A stretch of DNA of 64,000 nt from an uncultured SAR116 cluster alpha proteobacterium (GCA_902619485.1 CACNEF010000001.1:496001-560000), one strand, 5' to 3'; shown: positions 31,792-43,150, counted from the stretch's first letter. Numbers and translations: made by a program. The notes: generated by a model from the letters alone, not told the origin.

Positions 31792-32817
31792 TTAATTAAT
31801 AATAAATTGTCTTCCAAGCCATCGCCATCTATTGTTATTTCCAGCCATTGTACAATTTATTCTTCCTCTTCCTTTTAAGAAAGGACCGTTTAATCGTACT
31901 TCTATTCTGTTTTTTCCTAATCTTTTAGTATCAGCTTTTAAACCATTATTCGCAAAGCATTTCACGGCATTTTTAGGCTCAATTTTCTTAGATATTGTAA
32001 ATCCATAAGAAGGAGGATTTTTTGAAATAACTGGGTTTTTTGGTGAAAGATCAGAAATTGGCATTGGTAATGCGTTCACTGCTAATAAAAATCTATCCAT
32101 GTCGCCATATTTTTCATTCATTGCAAACCTTGGAAGTTCATACATACCTAAACTTTTATGTGCAACTCCTGAATGTTGACCAAAAGCAGCAACAAATCCA
32201 TGTTGCTTAACTTGTTCTATAACTTCTAAATTATATTCTCCATAAGGATAGGCAAAATATTTTGGTGTCCCTCCAATTTCGTCAATAAATCGTTTATTTG
32301 AAATAGATAGTTCTTGTATAATTTTTTCTGTTGTTAACTTAAACATATGTGGGTGTGACTTAGTTTGGCTTCCAATAGTAACTCCATGATCTCTTAAAAT
32401 TCTGATTTGTTCCCAACTCATATATCCAGGTGTTTTATTATCGATAACATCTGTTGATACGAACAAAGTAAAAGGCAAATTATATTTTTTAAATATCGGC
32501 CAAGCATATTTATATACTGAAGAGTAAGCGTCATCAATTGTGATGACTACGGACCTGTCTTTTGTTGGCTCAACATTATTTATTGCTTGAAGTGCCTTAT
32601 CAATAGTAATTACGTTATATTTAGGTTTTATTAATTCGTTAATGTGTTCTAAAAACTGTTGTTTTTTAATATTAGTTGATGGATATCTACTATCTCCAAA
32701 TCTATGATACATTATAAAAGAAGCATGATTGGATTTTGAAACTTGGCTTTTTTCATTAGTTTGAGAAAATGAAAAGGTAGGTATAGTAAAAAATAAAAAA
32801 GTAAGTAGAAACTTCAT
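31792..32817 (-). CDS. Secreted polysaccharide deacetylase
   Basis: Signal peptide; MYHRFGDSRYPSTN, VVITIDDAYSSVYKYAWPIF, YFAYPYGEYN NodB motifs. Confidence 0.93.
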   Translation of the reverse strand: MKFLLTFLFFTIPTFSFSQTNEKSQVSKSNHASFIMYHRFGDSRYPSTNIKKQQFLEHINELIKPKYNVITIDKALQAINNVEPTKDRSVVITIDDAYSSVYKYAWPIFKKYNLPFTLFVSTDVIDNKTPGYMSWEQIRILRDHGVTIGSQTKSHPHMFKLTTEKIIQELSISNKRFIDEIGGTPKYFAYPYGEYNLEVIEQVKQHGFVAAFGQHSGVAHKSLGMYELPRFAMNEKYGDMDRFLLAVNALPMPISDLSPKNPVISKNPPSYGFTISKKIEPKNAVKCFANNGLKADTKRLGKNRIEVRLNGPFLKGRGRINCTMAGNNNRWRWLGRQFIIN

Positions 32818-32919
32818 TTAATCCTCAATAGTCAATAATTTAATTCAAAGACAATTAACTTTATTATATAATTAATCTAAATAGCGCTACATTTTTCTTA
32901 TTGTTGATTAAAGATTTTC

Positions 32920-33642
32920 ATGATTATTTCCATAGAAACAAGTACATCAGATTTATCACTTACTTTATTAAACAAAAATAATATTTTAAGTCACGTATCC
33001 ATCCCTATTAAGAATGAATTATCTGAAATTATTGTACCAACAATCAAAATGTTTTTAAGAGATAACTTAATATCTTTCGATAATATTTCCTTTTTGGCAG
33101 TTGGTTGCGGGCCAGGTAGTTTTACAGGAATTCGTGCTGTCATTTCAACTGCTTTAGGTATAACTGTTTCTAAAAGTCATATTAAAAGTATAGGTATAAA
33201 TTCATTGGCTGGCTTGGCAATGTCTGCACTACAAGAAGCCAAAACTTTGAAAGTAAAATATGTAATCAGCTCTATTGATAGCAAAAAGGAAGATCTTTTT
33301 TTGCAGTTATTTAAGATTAACTATACTAAAAACGGATTATTACCAATTGTCGCTATAAGTGATATTGATACGATAAAGATTGAAAAATTATATAATTATT
33401 TTTTGGTTCACAATTTAAATTTAACAGAAGTTTTATTTGTTGGTCATCAATCTAATATGGCAAAAAACATAATAGAAAATTTGAAAGTTTCTAAAAACTC
33501 AACACAATATCCAGATTCTCTGGGAATTGGAAAAATTGCTTCATGTATAATATCAAACAAAATCAGTATCAATAAAACTACTTACGCATTTAAAAAATTT
33601 AAACCTATATATGCTCGATCTGCACAAATTAATTTAAAATGA
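32920..33642 (+). CDS. tsaB: tRNA t6A biosynthesis protein TsaB
   Basis: IISIETSTSDLSLTLL, AVGCGPGSFTGIRAVISTALG. Confidence 0.95.
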   Translation: MIISIETSTSDLSLTLLNKNNILSHVSIPIKNELSEIIVPTIKMFLRDNLISFDNISFLAVGCGPGSFTGIRAVISTALGITVSKSHIKSIGINSLAGLAMSALQEAKTLKVKYVISSIDSKKEDLFLQLFKINYTKNGLLPIVAISDIDTIKIEKLYNYFLVHNLNLTEVLFVGHQSNMAKNIIENLKVSKNSTQYPDSLGIGKIASCIISNKISINKTTYAFKKFKPIYARSAQINLK

Positions 33643-34070
33643 TTAATATAGGGCAAGTAAAAAAAGGTGATCTATTAAAGTTAATTGAAATTGACAAGGA
33701 TATTTTTAATTATCCTACATCTATAAAAGATTTTGAAAATTATTTTAAAATAGAGACAATTAAAATATGGAAAATTTCAACTACAAAAATTATTGGATTT
33801 GTAATTTTTTATCATGTTAGAGATGAAATCGAAATAATACAAATTGGTATCATGAAATCATATCAAAGAAGGAACTATGGATCCCTAATAGTTAATAAAA
33901 TAAAAAAGCTTAAAGATATAAGAAAAATTTTTCTTGAAGTATCTGTAGAAAACATCCAAGCAATAAATTTTTATTTAAAAAATGGTTTTAAAAAAATTGG
34001 AATAAGAAAAGGCTACTATAAAAGAAATAAGCAAAGAGTAGATGCATTAAGATTATTATTTGAAATTTAA
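33639..34070 (+). CDS. rimI: Ribosomal protein alanine N-acetyltransferase RimI-like (GNAT)
   Basis: IGIMKSYQRRNYGSLIVNKI, FLEVSVENIQAINFYLKNGFKKIG; ATGA overlap with tsaB. Confidence 0.88.
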   Translation: MINIGQVKKGDLLKLIEIDKDIFNYPTSIKDFENYFKIETIKIWKISTTKIIGFVIFYHVRDEIEIIQIGIMKSYQRRNYGSLIVNKIKKLKDIRKIFLEVSVENIQAINFYLKNGFKKIGIRKGYYKRNKQRVDALRLLFEI

Positions 34071-34126
34071 TAAAAATGAAATACTTAAAATTTATTTTAT
34101 AACAATAAACTTCTAGTAGGTGTTTT

Positions 34127-35017
34127 ATGTTAATCGCTAAAGTAAAAGATAATATTGTAAAAAAAGATTTTAAAATAAGAAAATTTAATTCAATCTTTAA
34201 AAAAAAAATTTATTCTTTACAACCTCTAAAAACTAAAAAAACTTTTTCTAAAATTGAAGTTGATAATTTTATTATTAAAATTGCCGAGAAAAAATCAGAA
34301 TTGAAAAAAGCTCAAGCTCTTAGGTATTCAGTTTTTTACAAAGAAAAAAAAGCTGTACCAACATTATCAAAAAAAATTTTAAGGTTAGATTATGACAAAG
34401 TTGATAAATTTGCTGATCATCTTATTGTAATAGACAAGAATAGAAAAGGTATTAAAAACAAAATTGTAGGGACCTATAGACTTCTTCGTGGTGATATAGT
34501 AGCTCGTTATGGTGAGTTTTATACTTCTTCAGAATTTGATTTATCTAAGATATTGAATGCTTATAAAAATAATCAAATACTTGAATTAGGAAGGTCATGT
34601 GTTCATAAAGATTATAGAAATGGAACCATAATGAACCTCCTTTGGAAAGCAATTGCTAAGTATGTAAAATTATATGATATAAAAATCTTATTAGGATGCG
34701 CAAGTTTTCACGGGACTGATGTGATGAAATACAGCAATGAATTATCTTATTTAAGAAAGAATTTTTCTTTACCAGATGAATTGTCAGTAAAAAGTTTGGA
34801 TACAAAAATATATCCTTCTTACACTGAAATTAATTGCAACACCAATGATTTAAGAACTTTTGTAAAATTGCCACCACTTATAAAAGGATATCTTAGAATT
34901 GGTGGAAAGGTCAGTTATGATTGTTTTGTTGACTATGAATTCAATACAATAGACCTATGTGTGATTGTGACAACTGACAACTTAGATAAAAAATATAAGA
35001 AGAAATATTTAAATTAA
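34127..35017 (+). CDS. GNAT-family N-acyltransferase, OlsB-like (ornithine-acyl-ACP acyltransferase candidate)
   Basis: AQALRYSVFYKE...VGTYRLLRG...ILELGRSCVHKDYRNGTIMNLLWKAIAKYV OlsB-type pattern. Confidence 0.8.
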   Translation: MLIAKVKDNIVKKDFKIRKFNSIFKKKIYSLQPLKTKKTFSKIEVDNFIIKIAEKKSELKKAQALRYSVFYKEKKAVPTLSKKILRLDYDKVDKFADHLIVIDKNRKGIKNKIVGTYRLLRGDIVARYGEFYTSSEFDLSKILNAYKNNQILELGRSCVHKDYRNGTIMNLLWKAIAKYVKLYDIKILLGCASFHGTDVMKYSNELSYLRKNFSLPDELSVKSLDTKIYPSYTEINCNTNDLRTFVKLPPLIKGYLRIGGKVSYDCFVDYEFNTIDLCVIVTTDNLDKKYKKKYLN

Positions 35018-35023
35018 TAAAAT

Positions 35024-35848
35024 ATGACAACTAAAGAAAATTTTTATTATAGTCCTATCAACAATTTATCATTTATAGATAATTTAATTTTTTATTCAAA
35101 ACTTTTATTTTTTACAATTACTTGCGTTTTCTTAATTACTTTATCTTTACTACTTAGTAAAATAATACCATCAATAGAAAAATGGTCACCGGTATTATTT
35201 CACAAAATGTTACTATGGTTATTGTCTATAGAAGTGGAAATAATAGGTGAAACAGACCAATCCAAAAAAAGTAACTTATTTATAAGCAATCACTTATCTT
35301 ATTTGGATATTCCAATATTAGGATCAAAATTCCCATTAAGATTTGTAGCAAAATCTGAGGTTGAGAGCTGGCCAATTTTTGGTTTTTTAGCCAAGAAAGG
35401 TAGATCAATTTTTATAAGAAGGAATAAAAAAGACAGTCTTATTCAAAAAAATAAAATACTAGATATGCTATCATTAGGCGAGAAGATTTTTATTTTTCCT
35501 GAAGGAACAACATCTGATGGAAATAGGGTTTTAGAATTTAAATCTAGTTCTTTCTCATCAGTAGAAAATCAAAATTTTATAATCCAACCTATAGTTATTG
35601 TTTATTCAGATTTAAATGGCATTCCCATTAACAGATGGTTAAGACCTATGATAGCCTGGTATGGAGATATGGATCTTAAGCCACATTTATCTAAATTAGT
35701 TGTGTTGATGTCAATTAAGGCCCAACTAATTTATTTAGAACCAGTAAATACCCAAAACTTTGAAAACAGAAAAAATTTAAGTAATCATTTAGAAAACAGA
35801 ATAAGAAAAGTTTATTCTAGCGCTTTATCAAAAAAACTTGCAAAATAA
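35024..35848 (+). CDS. 1-acyl-glycerol-3-phosphate acyltransferase family protein (PlsC/OlsA-like)
   Basis: SNHLSYLDIPILG acyltransferase motif, FPEGTTSDGNRVLEFK. Confidence 0.88.
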   Translation: MTTKENFYYSPINNLSFIDNLIFYSKLLFFTITCVFLITLSLLLSKIIPSIEKWSPVLFHKMLLWLLSIEVEIIGETDQSKKSNLFISNHLSYLDIPILGSKFPLRFVAKSEVESWPIFGFLAKKGRSIFIRRNKKDSLIQKNKILDMLSLGEKIFIFPEGTTSDGNRVLEFKSSSFSSVENQNFIIQPIVIVYSDLNGIPINRWLRPMIAWYGDMDLKPHLSKLVVLMSIKAQLIYLEPVNTQNFENRKNLSNHLENRIRKVYSSALSKKLAK

Positions 35849-35893
35849 TTTTATAACTGGCAGTAAGTATCGTTAATTTATGATGAAGCATTA

Positions 35894-37240
35894 ATGAAAA
35901 AGCTATTTATTAAAACTCACGGATGTCAGATGAATTTTTATGATTCTGATAGGATGACGGATTTATTAAAACCTCATGGTTATCAGTTAGATGACAATGA
36001 AGATGACGCTGATCTTATAGTTTTGAATACATGCCATATACGTGAAAAGGCAGTTGAAAAAACATATTCTGAGTTAGGGCGTATAAGAGATAAAATTAAT
36101 GCCAGAAAAGAAAAAAATGGAAAAAGATCAATAGTAGCTGTTGCGGGTTGTGTTGCTCAAGCCCAAGGTAAAGAAATTATTAAGCGTTCTCCATGGGTTG
36201 ATATAGTTGTTGGCCCTCAATCATATCAAAATCTTCCTGAATTAATTGCAAAAGTTGATCCAGTTAATAAAAATAAAAACATTAATATTGACTTCCCTAC
36301 TATTCCAAAATTCGACCAGTTAAATGCCAAAATTGAAGAAAGAGGTCCCTCTGCATTTTTAACTATTCAAGAAGGATGCGATAAATTTTGTACTTTTTGT
36401 GTTGTTCCTTACACAAGAGGAGCTGAATATTCGAGACCTTTAAAGTCAATTATAGATGAAGCACATAAATTGATAGATGTTGGCGTTAAAGAAATTACTT
36501 TATTAGGGCAAAATGTTAATGCTTGGAGTTCAAAAGGTCTAGATAACCAAAATTGGGGTCTTGGTAAATTAATAGATGAACTAGCTAAAATTAATGAACT
36601 TAAATTTATTAGATATACTACTTCACATCCTTTAGATATGGATATTGAATTAATAAAATGTCACAAGGATAATAAAAAATTAATGCCTTATCTTCATCTA
36701 CCTGTTCAATCAGGTTCAGACAAAGTGCTCAAAATGATGAACAGAAAACACACATCAAAAGAATATTTAAAAATTATTGAAAAAGTTAGACACTACAATC
36801 CTGAAATTGCAATATCAGGAGATTTTATTATTGGTTTTCCTGGAGAAACCGATAAGGATCACATATCAACATTAAGTTTGATTAAACAGGTCAATTACGC
36901 GCAAGCTTACTCATTCAAATACTCAAAAAGACCTGGAACGCCAGGTAGTGTTTTTCTTAATCAAGTAGATGAGGATATAAAGAACTCTAGATTGTATGAA
37001 GTTCAAGAATTATTAAGATCTCAACAATTATCTTTCAATAAACAAACGATTAACTCTTCAATTAAAGTTTTAGTCCTTAAAAAAGGAAAGAAAAAACATC
37101 AGTATATTGGAAGATCACCATTTAATCAGTCTGTTTATTTTAGTTCTAAAAATGAGGACTTGATAGGATCATTTATAGATTTAAATATTACTGAAGCTTT
37201 TCAAAATAGTTTAACAGGCAATATTTTATCTGATTTATAA
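35894..37240 (+). CDS. miaB: tRNA-2-methylthio-N6-dimethylallyladenosine synthase
   Basis: IKTHGCQMNFYDSDRM, GCDKFCTFCVVPYTRG radical SAM. Confidence 0.97.
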   Translation: MKKLFIKTHGCQMNFYDSDRMTDLLKPHGYQLDDNEDDADLIVLNTCHIREKAVEKTYSELGRIRDKINARKEKNGKRSIVAVAGCVAQAQGKEIIKRSPWVDIVVGPQSYQNLPELIAKVDPVNKNKNINIDFPTIPKFDQLNAKIEERGPSAFLTIQEGCDKFCTFCVVPYTRGAEYSRPLKSIIDEAHKLIDVGVKEITLLGQNVNAWSSKGLDNQNWGLGKLIDELAKINELKFIRYTTSHPLDMDIELIKCHKDNKKLMPYLHLPVQSGSDKVLKMMNRKHTSKEYLKIIEKVRHYNPEIAISGDFIIGFPGETDKDHISTLSLIKQVNYAQAYSFKYSKRPGTPGSVFLNQVDEDIKNSRLYEVQELLRSQQLSFNKQTINSSIKVLVLKKGKKKHQYIGRSPFNQSVYFSSKNEDLIGSFIDLNITEAFQNSLTGNILSDL

Positions 37241-37265
37241 TGTTAACATCGAAAGCTTATATGTA

Positions 37266-38258
37266 TTGAATTATAAAATAAAAAAAGAAGAAATTTTACT
37301 CGAACTTCCTAGTAATTCATTAATAGCAGTTTTAGTGGGTCATCATAGCATTAACCTTGCAAAATTAGAAAAGTTGATAGACGTAAATATAAATTTGTTT
37401 GGTAACCAATTTAATATTTCAGGAAATGCTGAAAATATTAACAAAGCAAAATTAATTATTTCAAATGTTTACAACAAATTATCACTTAAAAAATCGGATG
37501 TTTCTGAGTTTGATTTTTCAAATTTTGAAACTGAGTTGAGAATGATTAATGGTATTTCATCTAATCTAAAATTAAATCAAAAAATTGATAAACAAGAAGA
37601 TTTAAAATTTGAAACTTGGAAAAAAACTATTATCCCTAAGAGTATTGGTCAAAAAAAATATTTTGAGGCGCTGAATAATTTTGAATTAGTTTTTGGACTT
37701 GGACCGGCTGGAACTGGAAAGTCTTACCTAGCTGTTGCAAAAGGTATTCACATGCTGAAAAAAGGTCTTATTGAAAAAATTATTTTAACTAGACCAGCTG
37801 TCGAGGCAGGCGAGAGACTTGGTTTTTTGCCAGGTGATATGAAAGAAAAGATAGACCCCTATCTCAGACCTATATATGATGCATTATATAAAATGATACC
37901 AGCAGATAGAGTTGAGAAAAAAATTCAATCTGGAGAAATAGAAATTGCGCCTTTGGCATTTATGAGAGGAAGAACTTTCACAAACTCTTTTGTCATAGTA
38001 GATGAGGCACAAAACACCACATCAATTCAAATGAAAATGGTTTTAACTCGAATTGGTGAAGGGTCCAGAATGGTAATTAATGGTGATTTAAGTCAAGTTG
38101 ATTTGCCAAAAGGTCAAATTTCCGGATTAAATGAATCAAAAAAAATACTTAGTAAAGTTAAAGATATTGGGATAATATCTTTGGATGCTGACGACGTTAT
38201 AAGGCATCCAATTGTTGCTAAAATAATTAAAGCATATGATAACTACAATAATAATTAA
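37266..38258 (+). CDS. phoH: PhoH-like ATPase (TTG start)
   Basis: VFGLGPAGTGKSYLAVAKG, RPAVEAGERLGFLPGDMKEKIDPYLRPIYDAL, DEAQNTT. Confidence 0.95.
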   Translation: MNYKIKKEEILLELPSNSLIAVLVGHHSINLAKLEKLIDVNINLFGNQFNISGNAENINKAKLIISNVYNKLSLKKSDVSEFDFSNFETELRMINGISSNLKLNQKIDKQEDLKFETWKKTIIPKSIGQKKYFEALNNFELVFGLGPAGTGKSYLAVAKGIHMLKKGLIEKIILTRPAVEAGERLGFLPGDMKEKIDPYLRPIYDALYKMIPADRVEKKIQSGEIEIAPLAFMRGRTFTNSFVIVDEAQNTTSIQMKMVLTRIGEGSRMVINGDLSQVDLPKGQISGLNESKKILSKVKDIGIISLDADDVIRHPIVAKIIKAYDNYNNN

Positions 38259-38276
38259 AATTTAAAATAGTATTAC

Positions 38277-38789
38277 ATGAAAGAAGCTGAACAAGATTAC
38301 AGAATATGGAAAAATAAAAATTTTGTTGTAGAATCTACGATTACTTTGTCATTATGGGATGAAATTTTAATTAATGGGTTTCATGAAAAATTAAATAAAA
38401 TTTTAAATGAAATTTATAAACAAATTGATTTTGTTTATAATAATTCAAAAACTTTAATATCAATTTCCTTTTCAGGTGATAAAAAAATTATGGAACTAAA
38501 TAGTTGTTTTGGAAAAAAAAAATCAGCTACAAATGTGCTTTCCTTTACTTCTAATAGTACTTTTAATAACACTTTATTTTTAGGTGACATAATTTTTTCA
38601 ATTGAAACTATTCTAAAAGAAGCCAAAAGAGATAATAAAACTGTAGAAAATCATTTAATCCATTTGTTTGTTCATGCAGTTTTACACTTGTTAGGTTATG
38701 AGCATGATACAGAAGAACAAGCAAAAAAAATGGAAAATTTAGAGATAAAAATATTAAGTAATCTTCAAATAGACAACCCATATAATTAA
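38277..38789 (+). CDS. ybeY: Endoribonuclease YbeY
   Basis: KKSATNVLSF..., HLFVHAVLHLLGYEHDTEEQAKKME zinc motif. Confidence 0.95.
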   Translation: MKEAEQDYRIWKNKNFVVESTITLSLWDEILINGFHEKLNKILNEIYKQIDFVYNNSKTLISISFSGDKKIMELNSCFGKKKSATNVLSFTSNSTFNNTLFLGDIIFSIETILKEAKRDNKTVENHLIHLFVHAVLHLLGYEHDTEEQAKKMENLEIKILSNLQIDNPYN

Positions 38790-38826
38790 ATCAATAATTC
38801 ATAATGAATAATGAAGAACTAAATCA

Positions 38827-39696
38827 ATGAAAATCAGCTTTCCAAGTTTTTTTAAGAAAATAAATTCTAAAAATTTAAATAAAGATCTTGATCAGGAACT
38901 AGATCAATTTGTTGCAAAGAGAATAAATGCAGATGATTCTAATGGAAAAACATTAAGTCATGAAAATGAGTTACTAAAAAATCTTGCTGGTTTGCGAGGA
39001 ATAACCGCTTCTGATGTAATGATTCCTAGAGTTGATATAGTATCTGTAGCAATGTCTGATGATTTTAATGAAATAGTAAAACAGTTAATCAAAACAAATC
39101 ATAGTAGAGTTCCGGTAAGAAATGAAAGTTTAGACGATATAGTAGGTATACTTCATATAAAGGATGTATTAGCTAATTTGTTCCTAAAAGAAAAACAAAA
39201 TATCAAAACTTTGTTAAAAAAGCCAATTTTTGTTTCTCCATCAATTAGTTTATTAGATTTGCTGTACGAAATGAGAATAAAAAGACGTCACTTAGCTTTA
39301 GTTGTAGACGAATATGGTGGCATAGATGGCTTAGTTACAATTGAGGACTTAGTTGAAGAGCTTGTTGGTGAAATTGAAGATGAACATGATTTATCCTCAG
39401 AATGTAGATTAGATAAAATGGAAGATGGGTCAATAGTTGTTGAAGCTAGAATAATGATTGACTTGCTTGAGAATTTTATTCAATCAATAAGAAAAGAAGA
39501 TTTAAATGAAGAAATTGAAACATTAGGAGGTTTTATTGTAAGTATTGCTGGAAGGGTGCCAGTAAAAGGTGAAGTAATTAAGTACTCTCCTTCAGGATTA
39601 AAATTCGAAATATTAGAAGCTGATCCAAGAAAAGTTATATTAGTTAAAATTAATGGACTTAATAAAATGACATACATAAATAAATTAGAATTATAA
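38827..39696 (+). CDS. corC: CBS-domain protein CorC/hemolysin-like
   Basis: DVMIPRVDIVSV, LALVVDEYGGIDGLVTIEDLVEELVGEIEDEHD. Confidence 0.93.
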   Translation: MKISFPSFFKKINSKNLNKDLDQELDQFVAKRINADDSNGKTLSHENELLKNLAGLRGITASDVMIPRVDIVSVAMSDDFNEIVKQLIKTNHSRVPVRNESLDDIVGILHIKDVLANLFLKEKQNIKTLLKKPIFVSPSISLLDLLYEMRIKRRHLALVVDEYGGIDGLVTIEDLVEELVGEIEDEHDLSSECRLDKMEDGSIVVEARIMIDLLENFIQSIRKEDLNEEIETLGGFIVSIAGRVPVKGEVIKYSPSGLKFEILEADPRKVILVKINGLNKMTYINKLEL

Positions 39697-39704
39697 ATTT
39701 ATAT

Positions 39705-41234
39705 ATGAATAAGTTTCTTGCTTCACCAATATTTAATTACTTGTCACTTTATACTATGGGGGCTATTGCAACATTCTCAATCCCCCCATTTTCAATTCTA
39801 CCGCTTGTAATTGGTATCGGTTTTGGTCTTTATCGAATAAATTTTCAATCTTCATTAATTAAGATTTTTTTATCGGGCTGGTTTTTAGGATTTGGCTGGT
39901 TTTCGTTTGGTTTATATTGGATTGGCTCAGCTTTTTTTATGGCAGACACTTATCATGTCTTCTTAATGCCCTTTGCTATTATACTTCTGCCAAGTTTATT
40001 AGCAGTATTTTGGGGAAGCGCTTGTGTTTGTGCTAAACTAATTAATAGAAACACAAATTTTTCTATTCTGTATATAATTGTTTTTTTATCACTATTTGAA
40101 TACTTAAGAGCACAATTATTTACTGGTTTTCCATGGTTAATGCCTTCTATGATATTTGCATCAAATGTTTATTTAATTCAAATATTTTCATTTATTGGTA
40201 GTTTCTCAACAAACATAATAGTTTTAATTTTAAGTATTTTACCATTTATTTTTTTCTCAAGTTTTAGAGGAAAAAATGTCTTATCATTAATCTTATTAAT
40301 ACCAATAGTATTTTTATTTTTTTCTGGAGTTTTAAGATATTTCAATAAAAGTTTTCTAAAAATCACTGATCAATTAGTTACCATTGTACAGCCTAATATT
40401 AAGCAAAAAAATAAATGGATTTTAAAAAATAGAGAACAACATTTAAACAACTTGGTAGAATTATCTACTAAAAATCGCGATAGTTTTAATAATAAAAATA
40501 GAATAATAATTTGGCCAGAAACTAGTTTTGAAGGATCAATTCCTAGTGAAACAAAATTACTATCTAATATTAGTGAAAAAATAATAAAAAATAAAAATAC
40601 AACATTAATTTTAGGTCTTTTGAGAACTGATGAAAAAAAAGTTTTTAACTCACTTATTTTTCTGAATTCTAAGGGGGATATAATACATAATTATGACAAG
40701 ATAAAATTAGTACCATTTGGAGAATACATCCCGTTTCGCCAATATGTAGAACCTTTGACAAACTTGTTGCCATCAAAAGATTTTACTAGTGGTAAATTAA
40801 AATTAAATCCATCTATATATGGCTTTGAAAATATTATTACATTAATTTGTTATGAAATCTTATTTACAAGTGAAATAGTCAGCAGACTCTCTGAAAATAC
40901 TAATTTATTAATTAATATTACAAATGATGCATGGTTTGGTAAAACGATTGGGCCATATCAGCATTTAGCTCTCGCTAAAATTAAAGCAGTAGAGTTTGGT
41001 TTGCCACTTGCTAGAGTTGCTAATACTGGTATTTCGGCTTATGTCTCACCCTACGGAGAAATAATTGGTAGAATTCCACTTGATAATAAGGGAGCAAAAA
41101 CTTTTTATTTTATTCCAGCATTGAATAATACGCTATATAAAATTTACGGAGAGTATATTTTTATTGTTTTAATTTTAATTTTATTAGTTATAAACACGAT
41201 ATATAATTTATTTTTAAGGATAAATAATAAATGA
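39705..41234 (+). CDS. lnt: Apolipoprotein N-acyltransferase
   Basis: Multi-TM N-terminus; [54 protein letters not shown]. Confidence 0.95.
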   Translation: MNKFLASPIFNYLSLYTMGAIATFSIPPFSILPLVIGIGFGLYRINFQSSLIKIFLSGWFLGFGWFSFGLYWIGSAFFMADTYHVFLMPFAIILLPSLLAVFWGSACVCAKLINRNTNFSILYIIVFLSLFEYLRAQLFTGFPWLMPSMIFASNVYLIQIFSFIGSFSTNIIVLILSILPFIFFSSFRGKNVLSLILLIPIVFLFFSGVLRYFNKSFLKITDQLVTIVQPNIKQKNKWILKNREQHLNNLVELSTKNRDSFNNKNRIIIWPETSFEGSIPSETKLLSNISEKIIKNKNTTLILGLLRTDEKKVFNSLIFLNSKGDIIHNYDKIKLVPFGEYIPFRQYVEPLTNLLPSKDFTSGKLKLNPSIYGFENIITLICYEILFTSEIVSRLSENTNLLINITNDAWFGKTIGPYQHLALAKIKAVEFGLPLARVANTGISAYVSPYGEIIGRIPLDNKGAKTFYFIPALNNTLYKIYGEYIFIVLILILLVINTIYNLFLRINNK

Positions 41235-42406
41235 AAAATAATTATTTTTTTACTTCTGAATCTGTTTCAGAGGGTCATCCCGATAAAATTTGTGATAGAA
41301 TATCAGACGCTGTTGTAGATTTAATGTTAAACAAATACTCTGAGGCAAGGGTTGCATGTGAAACAATGGTATCAACTAATAGGACAATAATTGCTGGAGA
41401 ATACAGATTACCAAAAGAAATTGATATTACTAATGATGAAATTGAAAAATTAGTAAGGAAAACAGTTTATGATATTGGGTATGAGCAAGAGGGATTTCAT
41501 TGGGAAAAAATGCATTTTGAATGTCATCTTCATCCTCAATCTTCAGACATTGCTATAGGTGTAGATAAATCAGGAAACAAAGATGAAGGCGCAGGTGATC
41601 AAGGTTTGATGTTTGGCTATGCTTGTAATGAGACTGATGCGTTAATGCCTGCTCCAATTTATTATTCACATAAGATTTTAAAAGAATTAGCAAAAATAAG
41701 ACATAATGACAAAAATTCTATTTTGTTACCTGATAGTAAATCACAAATAACATTAGAATATAGAGATGATAAACCTGTAAAAGCGTCTTCTGTTGTTGTT
41801 TCTACACAACATAAAAAAAATTGCTCACAAAAAGATATTCGTGATATTGTAAGTGAAACTGTACACAAAGTTTTACCAGAAGGTTGGATGTGTCCAGAAG
41901 ATGAATTTTATGTCAATCCCACAGGCATTTTTGAAATTGGAGGACCTGATGGAGATGCCGGGCTTACTGGAAGAAAAATTATCGTAGATACTTATGGTGG
42001 AGCATCACCTCATGGTGGTGGAGCATTTTCTGGTAAAGATCCTACTAAAGTTGATAGGTCTGCCGCATACCTTACAAGATATTTGGCTAAAAATGTTGTT
42101 GCAGCTGGCCTTGCATCTAAATGTACAATACAAATTGCTTATGCAATTGGTGTTTCTAAACCATTATCTTTATATGTTAATACTCAAGGAACAGGAAAGA
42201 TTAATGATAATGAAATAGAGAGAATTTTGATTAATTTAATTGATATGTCTCCAAGAGGAATTCGAGAACATTTGAAGCTAAATAACCCTATTTATGTACC
42301 AACTTCTGCATATGGGCATTTTGGAAGAGTTCCAGATGAAAGTGTTATTGGGTCTTTTACTTGGGAAAAAACTGATCTTGTTGATGATATTTTGAGAGAT
42401 ATATAA
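41231..42406 (+). CDS. metK: S-adenosylmethionine synthetase
   Basis: [59 protein letters not shown] overlap with lnt. Confidence 0.99.
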   Translation: MKNNYFFTSESVSEGHPDKICDRISDAVVDLMLNKYSEARVACETMVSTNRTIIAGEYRLPKEIDITNDEIEKLVRKTVYDIGYEQEGFHWEKMHFECHLHPQSSDIAIGVDKSGNKDEGAGDQGLMFGYACNETDALMPAPIYYSHKILKELAKIRHNDKNSILLPDSKSQITLEYRDDKPVKASSVVVSTQHKKNCSQKDIRDIVSETVHKVLPEGWMCPEDEFYVNPTGIFEIGGPDGDAGLTGRKIIVDTYGGASPHGGGAFSGKDPTKVDRSAAYLTRYLAKNVVAAGLASKCTIQIAYAIGVSKPLSLYVNTQGTGKINDNEIERILINLIDMSPRGIREHLKLNNPIYVPTSAYGHFGRVPDESVIGSFTWEKTDLVDDILRDI

Positions 42407-42411
42407 TAAAG

Positions 42412-43086
42412 TTGAATATTCATAGTTTTTTTGAAAACCCTCAATTTTATGGTAGAAGAAAAGGCAGAAAGTTATCAAAATCTGGCCAATTGGCAATAAA
42501 ATATGGAAAAGATTATTTAATTAAAGAAGAAGAAATTTCTCATATTTTTGACTTAAAAAAGCATGTAGTCCTTGAAATCGGTTTTGGTGATGGTGAAAAC
42601 TTAATTAATTCTGCAAAGATAAATTCTAATTTTTTTTATATTGGTGCTGATCCTTTTATTAATACAACAGCTAGATGTCTTGGTAAAATTCTTAAATATA
42701 ATTTAAAGAATATTTTTATTTGGCCAGACGATATTAGAAAAATTTTAAAGTTTTTTCCTGATAAAAGCGTTTCAGAAATAAAAATACTTTTTCCTGATCC
42801 ATGGCCCAAAAAAAAACATAGAAACCGAAGGTTGATACAGAACGAATTTATAAAAACAATATATCCAATCATCAAACACCAAGGAACAATTACTATTGCT
42901 ACAGATCATGATTTATTGAAAAAATGGGTGTTAGAAAAATTTCAAAACTATAATGAATTTGAATGGGTAGTTAAAAGTTCAAATGATTGGCGTTTAAGGC
43001 CTAAAGACTGCTTTCAAACAAAATACGAACTTAAATCAATTAATCAAAAAAGAAAACCTAGTTGGTTTGTTTTTAAAAAAAAATAA
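42412..43086 (+). CDS. trmB: tRNA (guanine46-N7)-methyltransferase (TTG start)
   Basis: FYGRRKGRKLSK, LEIGFGDGENL, LFPDPWPKKKHRNRRLIQ. Confidence 0.95.
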   Translation: MNIHSFFENPQFYGRRKGRKLSKSGQLAIKYGKDYLIKEEEISHIFDLKKHVVLEIGFGDGENLINSAKINSNFFYIGADPFINTTARCLGKILKYNLKNIFIWPDDIRKILKFFPDKSVSEIKILFPDPWPKKKHRNRRLIQNEFIKTIYPIIKHQGTITIATDHDLLKKWVLEKFQNYNEFEWVVKSSNDWRLRPKDCFQTKYELKSINQKRKPSWFVFKKK

Positions 43087-43112
43087 ATTCATATTATGAT
43101 TAAGCAAAGTTA

Positions 43113-43140
43113 TTGATTTTTTTATAAAAAAATTTATAAT
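43113..43140 (+). promoter_or_regulatory. Putative sigma70-type promoter upstream of rimP
   Basis: TTGATT (43113-43118), 16-bp spacer, TATAAT (43135-43140). Confidence 0.45.
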
Positions 43141-43150
43141 AATCCACCAG

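Noticed and set aside
41150-41231. SAM riboswitch ahead of metK
   Set aside because: metK start overlaps the lnt stop (ATGA); no untranslated leader is available.
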